DNA from: Plutella xylostella
Taxonomy: Eukaryota; Arthropoda; Insecta; Lepidoptera; Plutellidae
Direction of reading: 5' to 3'
Length of the DNA: 64,000 nt
NCBI RefSeq assembly: GCF_932276165.1
Contig: NC_063983.1
Span: 10,547,501-10,611,500, forward strand
The first letter of the stretch is position 1. Every line of letters begins with the position of its first letter. Position numbers and translations under genes: made by a program. Below, piece after piece: positions 21,287-30,200 of the stretch. The notes below the pieces were generated by a model that did no database searches, was not told the origin of the DNA, and saw only the letters and a program-made list of their open reading frames with translations.

Positions 21287-24200
21287 GTAACTTACGATCT
21301 ATCGTTCTCATAGCCATAATACACTCACGGGCAATGAAAAAGTTTCACCTGCCATTAACGCTTCATAATATGTCACTGGAATCTTTACATCACTTGCTTT
21401 TAATTTTATTATTTCACTTCTATCACAATATAAATATATTCGTTTATACTAAGTACTACACATACGTATACGAATACCAGCGCTGTGATTATTTAATAAT
21501 AATCATAGCATTATGCTGAGCCAGAACCCTATTGCTAACATGATAAATACACATAATACATTATGCTCATTGTGTATACATACAGGGTGTTGCAAAAATG
21601 GTATTCTAAGCCGGGAAATGAAATCAGAATGAATTTTTTTAAAAAATCGATAAAATATATTATTTAAACGTCTTTCTGTCTGTCTGCTATAATTATTTAG
21701 TTTTAATGTGATCTTTCCGTGTAACTTGTGTACCTATAAGTACATAATGTGTTCAGTAAATAAACAACCTATCTATCTACCCGCTAGACTTGAAGAAGAA
21801 GATGAACTCGGTGCTCGCCTCGCACCGTCGCGAGCGGTGCCGCGTGCGCGCCGGCCGGCCCTCCTGCTGGTTCCTGTACGACGCGCTGAGCTTCCTGCCG
21901 CACCACCTGGGGAACCTGGTGCCGAGGCGGGCCAAGGGGGGGTCTGACCATGATGACGACAACAGTGTACAGGGTTATAATGTAAGTTTCTTTGGAAACT
22001 AGAAAGGTATGCTCTGGGGCTAGAAAGGTATGCGAAGGTTCCTGCCGCACCATGATGATGATGGCATGCAGGATTATAATGTGAGTTTGTCTATCTCTGC
22101 ATCTGGCCGGCCCTCGTGCTGGTTCCTGTACGACGCGCTGAGCTTCCTGCCGCACCACCTGGGCAACCTGGTGCCACGGCAGGCCAAGGGGGGGTCGGAG
22201 AATGAGGATGATGGCAGTGTGCAGGGTTATAATGTGAGTTTATATATCCACACATCTGCTGCCCATATCACAAAGTCTCAAGACGAGAGTCTTTGATCAG
22301 TGTGTCCTACCGGTTATGACCTATGGTGCTGACCATGGGTGGGAGTGGTTCACAAACTGAAGGTCACTCAGCGAGCTATGGAAAGAGCTATGCCGGACGG
22401 CCGACACGGTGGACTAATTACCGCAAGCCTGCTCTCAGGACGCGACGAGTTCCGAACGGGATAGTGTATTGAAATAGAAAGTACCTACATATTATATATT
22501 TCCTCGGTAGTAACTACCAACCTATCGACAAAATCTCAATCTCTACCACATAACCTTTAGATCAATATTATTCACGGTCAAGGCTCTTTTTCTGCTATCA
22601 CTATCGCTTAAAATCGTTCTGGAACTGCCATAATAATGTTACGATTATGATTGGTTATCCGCTGTGAAATTATACTGGGAAATCACATAAAGTCCGGAAC
22701 CAGGCAGCAGAAGAAGGAGGGTTACTCTATACTGCCTGAAAACTAACGAACGAGAGCGAGTGCAATCGGCACGTTTAATACAACAAGATAGAGTCAGGGC
22801 TCGACTTTGTTTCTCAGGTAGAGTGACCCCTCAGGGCAGCAGGCGGCGGCGGCGGCGGCGGCGGCGGGTAGCAACAACAAATTGGAAAATGGGTAGAAAC
22901 CAGTTCACGGCTGCACTCCGCGCTCCTCACAGTTAAAGCCAATATTGAATTGGCCTCGATTCGTTCTACAAAGCTATAAATAAATGGCACTTTATATCTC
23001 AACATGTATAATATTAGAGAATCACTGAGATGTTTTTTTATATTGATTTAAATGTGCTAAAGTTAGTGTTAATCTAATTTCCTTTTGTTCCGAAACCGCC
23101 AATGCTGTTAAAAAATGTTCTGAAAATAAAATTCAATCCTTCTTCTTCTTTCTCCTGCCCTTTTCCCAGTTCAGCTGGGGTCGGGCCTCCTCGTACTTCG
23201 GCGCCAGGATATTCTATCCCGGGTTGTCGATGTGGTCAGGTTTTGGGCTTTCATCTCCTTCTCGATATTGGACCACCATGTTGCTGGTGGTCGTCCTCTT
23301 CCTCTCGATTGACTTGGGATGTGCATGGCTTTCTTTACCGCGTAGTCATCTTCTCGCCTCATAACATGCCCAAACCACCTCAGTCGGGTTTCCTTTAGCT
23401 TCTCTGCGATTGGTGCGACTTTGAAGGACCCTCTGATGTGCTCATTTCGCACTTTATCAAGGCGCGTGACACCACCAGCCCAGCGCAGCATCTTCATTTC
23501 GGCCACGTGCATTTGCTGTTCATGCGCTTTCTTCATAGTCCAGCATTCTGAGCCATACATTAGTGCGGGTCTGACCACGGTCTTATATATTTTGCCTTTG
23601 GTTTTGATTGGCATTCTGGGATCACACAGTACACCAGTTAGGGATCTCCACTTTAACCATGCCGTGTTCACCCGATGTGTGACATCCTCGTCTACATTTG
23701 CATCTGTGGTCAGTACAGAGCCGAGGTATTTGAACTGTGAGACTTTAGGCAGCGGCGTGTTTTCGATAGTAATATCACAGCCTAGGGCATCTGTGCCACC
23801 GTAGTCACATTCCATATACTCCGTCTTTGTTCGGCTTATGCGTAGACCGTGACGTTCAATTTCGTCTACCCATCGGTTAAAAGTCCCCTGTAGGTCGGAT
23901 GCGCTTCTTGATATAAGTGCTATATCATCTGCGAACAGAATGCACCACGGAGTCGGTCCCTGAATCTCACGAGTGATATAATCCATAGATATATTAAACA
24001 GTAGCGGACTAAGCGCTGACCCCTGGTGTACACCCACCCTGACATGGAAATGTTTGCTAAGGCCAGCTGGGTTTTTGACCTGCGTGAGTACATTAGTATA
24101 CATGTCCTGAATTATGGTGATGTATGATTCTGGGATACATTGGGCGCGCAAAGCTTGCCAGACCAGTTTTCGAGGGACCCTGTCAAACGCTTTCTCAAGA

Positions 24201-27200
24201 TCGATGAAAACAAAATACAGATTTTCTTTATTGTGGCGATGCTTTTCCATTAGTATGCAGATGGTTTGTATGGCGTCTGTAGTGGATTTACCTGTTACAA
24301 ATCCAAATTGGTTGTCCGTTAAGCTAGTAAGTGCGGTGATTCGGGCGCCGATGACTCGCTCCCAAATTTTGAGAGTGTGTGAGGTAAGTTTTATTCCTCT
24401 GTAGTTATTACACTGGGCGATGTCACCTTTATTTTTATAAATCGGGCAGAGAAAACTTGAGCGCCAAGAGTCGGGGATACTGCCTTCGATGAGAATCTTA
24501 TTGAATAATTCTGTGAGCCAGGGCATTGCATTATCTCCCAATTTCTTCCAGAGATCTGCAGGAACATTGTCTGGACCCATGCTTTTATGATTTTTCATTT
24601 TTGCAATGGCTGTTTTAATTTCAGCAGGGTGTATAATGTTTATGGGGCCCTGGACAGGGGGAATGGGTGGTAGTTCTTCACTTGGATATTCCTCATTCAA
24701 TAATTCCTTGTAATACTCTTCCCAGCGATTGTTTATATCATCATTTGAAGTCAGTAGATCCCCTTTACTATTTTTGATGTATTTGTTGTATTTGATGTCT
24801 AAAGTTGATTTGTGTCTTTGTTTGGCTATTTTAAATATTGTTTGTTCATTTTCTGCGTTTTCTAGTCTATCGTACAGATTCTGTCTTGATGCCGCCCTGG
24901 CCTGTGCGACAGCAGCCTTGGCGATAGCTTTTACCTTTTTGTATTCAATATGGTCTTCTTCGAGTTTGAACCTCTGCCAATTTTTAAACATCTCTCTTTT
25001 ATGTTTTATTATTTCCTTGATGTCGTTGTTCCACCAAGTTGTGTCTTTATTGGCATTTAAGCCACCTTTTGAGACACCGAGGATTTGTTGAGCTTTTATT
25101 TGACATTGGCTTTCAAAATCTGACCACATTTTATTTGCCGTTTTATCTTCATGAAGATCTTTTTGAAGATAGGATACCATGGTGTCAGCGAAAGTGATTC
25201 CTCCTGGGCCGTGTATTTCCCTCCACTTGATGCGTTTTGTTCTATCAATATGTACTTTAATAGGTTTAGGCAAACTAAGTACCGCTACAAGTAGGCGATG
25301 TTGAGACGTAAGAGCTTCTCCGGGTATCACTTTGCAGTCTTTGTAGGACTTAAGCTTGGATTGACGTCGGCGCGTGATACTTACAAGATACTGTGTTCAT
25401 TGCTCCCGTTTACTTTATATTTTTTATTGTCTAAACATAATAGATTCGAGACAACTTAGTATCAAATTATAGCTAAAGCTGCAAACTCTCGGATACATAT
25501 ATCGGTATTTAGTGCGAACAGTGGTAAACAGTGCAAAAAGTGTTAATTAGTGCAAGCATCCGTGACTAAATAAAAGTCTAAGCACAAACTCTACCCTCCA
25601 ATTAATATTGTAACAGTTATATAACATACTGATCAACATTTTCGAATAAATTCGTAGTGTGGAAATAGCGCGGTGGTTTATAGTTTTGGTACCAAACCCT
25701 GCCAACGCACGAGCGTGGGTTCGAATCCGCGGACCGGCCGGCCACTTTTGTGATCTTTAATTAGAGCTACAAAAAATGAACAAGTGTGGTGCTTGCAAGA
25801 AATTTATGTCACCAAAAGCGGCAGATGGCGTTACTTGCGCTATTGCTGATTGCGCTACTATCTATCACAGAGATTGTGTAGGCTTATCGACCAAATTAGT
25901 ACTCACTAAACCTTGGACTTGTACTAGTTGCATGGCAAAAAAACCGCGTAATAATGCCAACTCAACACCGGTAAGAACCGTTGATTCCGCTGAGTTTTTG
26001 GGTCAGAATCGTGATCAACATGCCCCAACTTCCCCTAAGGCGGATATTGCTAGTACTAATGCAACAGGAACCGAGTTCGCTAATTTATCCAAGATACTAG
26101 AAGAGCTACAGAAATTTCGTACAGACTTGAATGCCTTAAGATCTGATTTCACCGGCTTTCGTAGTGAAATAAGAGAGCTCTCTAGCTCATTAAAGTCATG
26201 CTGCCTACGAGTCGACAAAGTGGAAGATAGAATGGAAACACTGGAAAAACGTATGGAATCCTTTGGAGAAGCCGATATAGAGGAAATTAGTAAGCTAAAA
26301 AATACTATTTCAACCCTAGAGAACCAGATAAATGACAGAGAACAACAATCACTTTCCAATGATATTGAAATATCAGGTATTCCAGAAGGTAGCGGCGAAA
26401 ATGTCATACACATAGCGACCCTCATAGCGAGCAAACTAGGTATGACTTTAGAGGAACGCGATGTTGTACACGCATACCGCAAAGGCACTAAGCGTGAAGG
26501 AAAACCATCTCGTCCTCGGACAATATCAGTCCGTTTTGTTCGGCAAAATGTACGAGATAGATTCCTGAAAAATGCTAGAGTCAGGAGGAGAACTACCACA
26601 GAGAACATGAATCTACCGGGTGAACCTACAATATTTTACGTCAATGAGCGTTTAACTAAAATGAATCAAACGTTATTCCAAAAAGCCCGAGAGATCGGGA
26701 AACAGAAGAATTGGAAATATATTTGGACTCAGAATGGCCATGTACTTGCTCGCAAGGAAGAAGGAAAAGCCGTTCACCGAATAAGTAACTTGGATGCTGT
26801 AGATAAAACTTTTGGGCTTTAATATTGTTAGAAAACTTGTTTTTTGGTTGCCACTGGGGTGGAAATTATGATAATATACTGGCATGCCACTTTAATATGT
26901 ATCTAAAATTAGTATTTTACTGTTTTTATTGTCTGGGAAACTCAAACCACTCTGACTCTCCACACAATGATATTAATATGATAAATGACTAGCCAACGAA
27001 AAAAATGTTTGCGTTTGGGATTATTAAATGCCCAATCTCTATATACCGGTAACGACGAGCTCTGTTCTATGTTATTGAATTATGATCCAGATATAATCGC
27101 TCTCAACGAAACTTGGATAAAAAATTGTAACGATCGATTTATTCCATCTATGCCTGGTTACATATTGAAACATACCCCTCGTCCTAAGTCTCAATCAGGT

Positions 27201-30200
27201 GGAGGAGTAGGATTTTTTATTCGCAAGGGTTTGCGAACACGAGTACGTCCACATCCAATTTCTGAGCTAGAACAAATGTGGATTGAACTTTCAATTCAGG
27301 GTATGCGCATCGCCATAGGGTCAGTTTACAGGCCTGGAACTAAAAACGGTCTCAAACCTAGTGAGGCCACTGAAGCCTTAAGTGAATCGATTGATTGTTT
27401 CGAACATTGCGATTGTGTTTTTATATTGACGGATTTCAATATAGATATGTTGAAAAAAAATAGCAGCGTTACCCGCGAGTTTACAAATTTTATTTCTATG
27501 CGGAATTTAGAGCAGTTAGTCCAAGAGCCAACGAGAATTACTAATACCTCTGCCACATTATTAGATCTTGTTTTAACAAATGTTCCGGAGCGTTGTAGCT
27601 CAGTATCAGTCTACCATAATCGTGCTATTAGCGACCATGGTTTAGTTCTTGTGGATATTAATATAAAAAAACCAAAACCAAAACCTAAGTATGTTTCTGT
27701 TCGCTCTCTACATAAAATTGATTCTGAACTGTTTTTGAAGGATCTTCACTCTTTGAATTGGCAGGATATTTATGTAATTAATGACGTGGACGAAAAAATT
27801 AATTTATTCAATGACCTAATTAGAATTCTATATGATAAATATGCACCGTTAAAACGTGTTAGAGTAAAAGAACGACCTAACCCATGGATTACCGAAAATA
27901 TGCTATTAATGATGTCGCTCAGAGATAAGGCTCTAAATAGAGCACGCAGGACTAATTCTGAAATACATTTTAACTACTACAAAAGCTTAAGAAACCTAAT
28001 AACATTGACACTGGAAAGAGAAAAAACTGCTTATTTTAACTATTACATAAATAATAATTATAGAAATCCCACGAAAATGTGGTCACATTTGTCAAAAATA
28101 TCCCAATTTAATAACTCTCACCCTACTGAAATACCAAACTCAGTAAATGACCCTAATGAAATCAATGAAGCCTTTTTAAATACCCCGGGTGGTTTAGAAC
28201 CGGACAAGGATACGCTAAATTTCTTTAAAACTAATAAATTCGGAGGTACTACATTTAATTTCTCACCTACCGATGAAAAGCAAGTTAAAAAAATTATAAA
28301 TAATATAAAAACTGGAGCAACAGGTCATGATGACGTATCTGCTGAAATGATCCGAATGACTTTATCAATAACTCTGCCAGTTATAACTCACATTGTTAAC
28401 GTGTCGCTCACTACACAGAATTTTCCTGAAAGTTGCAAATTGGCAAAAGTTATACCTTTTCCTAAACATAACAATGTGGAGACACACAAAGATTTAAGGC
28501 CAATCAGCATCTTACCAGTAATGTCTAAAATTATAGAGCGAGTGGCATGTGCTCAGTTGACAAATTATTTGGAGGCGCAAAACATTTTGCCCGCAAATCA
28601 ATCAGGATTCAGACGAGGTCATGGCACAGCTACGGCACTAACCAACGTTGTTGATGATGCTATTTCTGCATCCGATTCTAAACACGCCACCTTTCTGGTC
28701 TTATTAGATTTTTCTCGTGCATTTGATTGTGTGAATACAGAGCTACTTATTGCAAAATTATCATACTACGGCTTGTCGCTAAATACGTGCTTATGGTTTA
28801 AGTCTTTTCTATCTGGCAGGAAGCAATATGTTGTCACAGAAAATGAACATGGTGAAGAAAAAAAGTCATCAACTAAATGCCTATCACGAGGTGTGCCTCA
28901 AGGTAGTATTATTAGCCCAATTCTCTTCATACTGTTCACTACTGATATTGGCAGGTGTATAAAAAAATGCGATTTTCATCTATACGCGGATGATACGCAG
29001 CTTTATCACAGTTTCAAGCCAGAATACACACAAAATGCTGTTAAATTGCTTAATGATGACTTGAACGGTGTACGGGAATGGGCAACAAATAACACCTTGG
29101 TATTGAATCCATCAAAGACTCAGTATCTGATACTAGGATCAAAACAACAAAGAAAAGTGGTCTTAGATCATAATCCAATCATCATAATCGATGGCCAGAA
29201 TATAGAAAGGGCATCTAAAGTTAAAAACTTAGGCCTGATTATAGATGAAGATCTTCGGTTTGAAGCACATATTAATTTAAAAATAAAAACAGCTTTCTTC
29301 CGACTTAAAATGCTTTACGGTATTAGAAATAATTTAAGTGAGAAAGTTCGTTTAATTCTAGTAGATTCGCTTATACTTTCATTATTTAGCTACTGTGATG
29401 TTGTTTACGGTCCTAGAATATTTAAGAAAACGGAAAAAGCTATACAAAGGGTCCAAAATGCATGTGCTAGATTTTGTTTTAATATTCCGAAGAGAAGTCA
29501 CGTTAGTCCATACCTTAACGAAAAGGGTATTCTAAACATGGCTTCTCGAAGGAAACTACATTATGCTAACTTTGTATATAAGATCCTCAATGACGAAAAA
29601 CCCGAATACCTGTTTAGGAAGTGCTCGCGGAAACTTCATGCTCGTGGAACCCGTATGCAGTACGAAAACACACTAGTTCTTCCTGAATATAAAACTATGG
29701 GATTCAAAGGTAGTTTTCGTTTCGCAGCGGCAAAGATCTGGAATGATCTTCCCCCACCTCTAAGGTTAAATATGTCCCAGTTTTCTTTTAAAGCTAAATT
29801 AAAAAAAATACTTTTAGAAAATCAGAAGATGCCTTTATAATATTTAATGTTAAATGCATAATTATTTAAGTTAATATGGAAGTAATATCAAGTTTGAACG
29901 ATTCAATGTTACATAATTAGTTGGGCATTTATGTATTTTTCTCAAAAAAGGTTTAATATACTTGGCTACTACTGCGTCCGAATGGTTTGAGTACTCCCTG
30001 ATAACTATTTTGTAATTTTCAAAAAAATATAGCTGTAATTTTTTTTTCTTCTCTCTTTAATATAGTTTGTTTGTATATAGTTTGTGCTTTAACACAGTAT
30101 CATAAATGTATTTAACATGCATGTGTGGATTTATGAGATTGGGGTCCGCTGAAAACCAGCGCTGTGCTGTGCCCTTTTGGTCACTTGCATAGCTTATGCT

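Noticed and set aside
26015..26608. A 197-codon minus-strand frame
   Set aside because: Lies wholly opposite LINE ORF1, which has a recognisable PHD finger and coiled coil.
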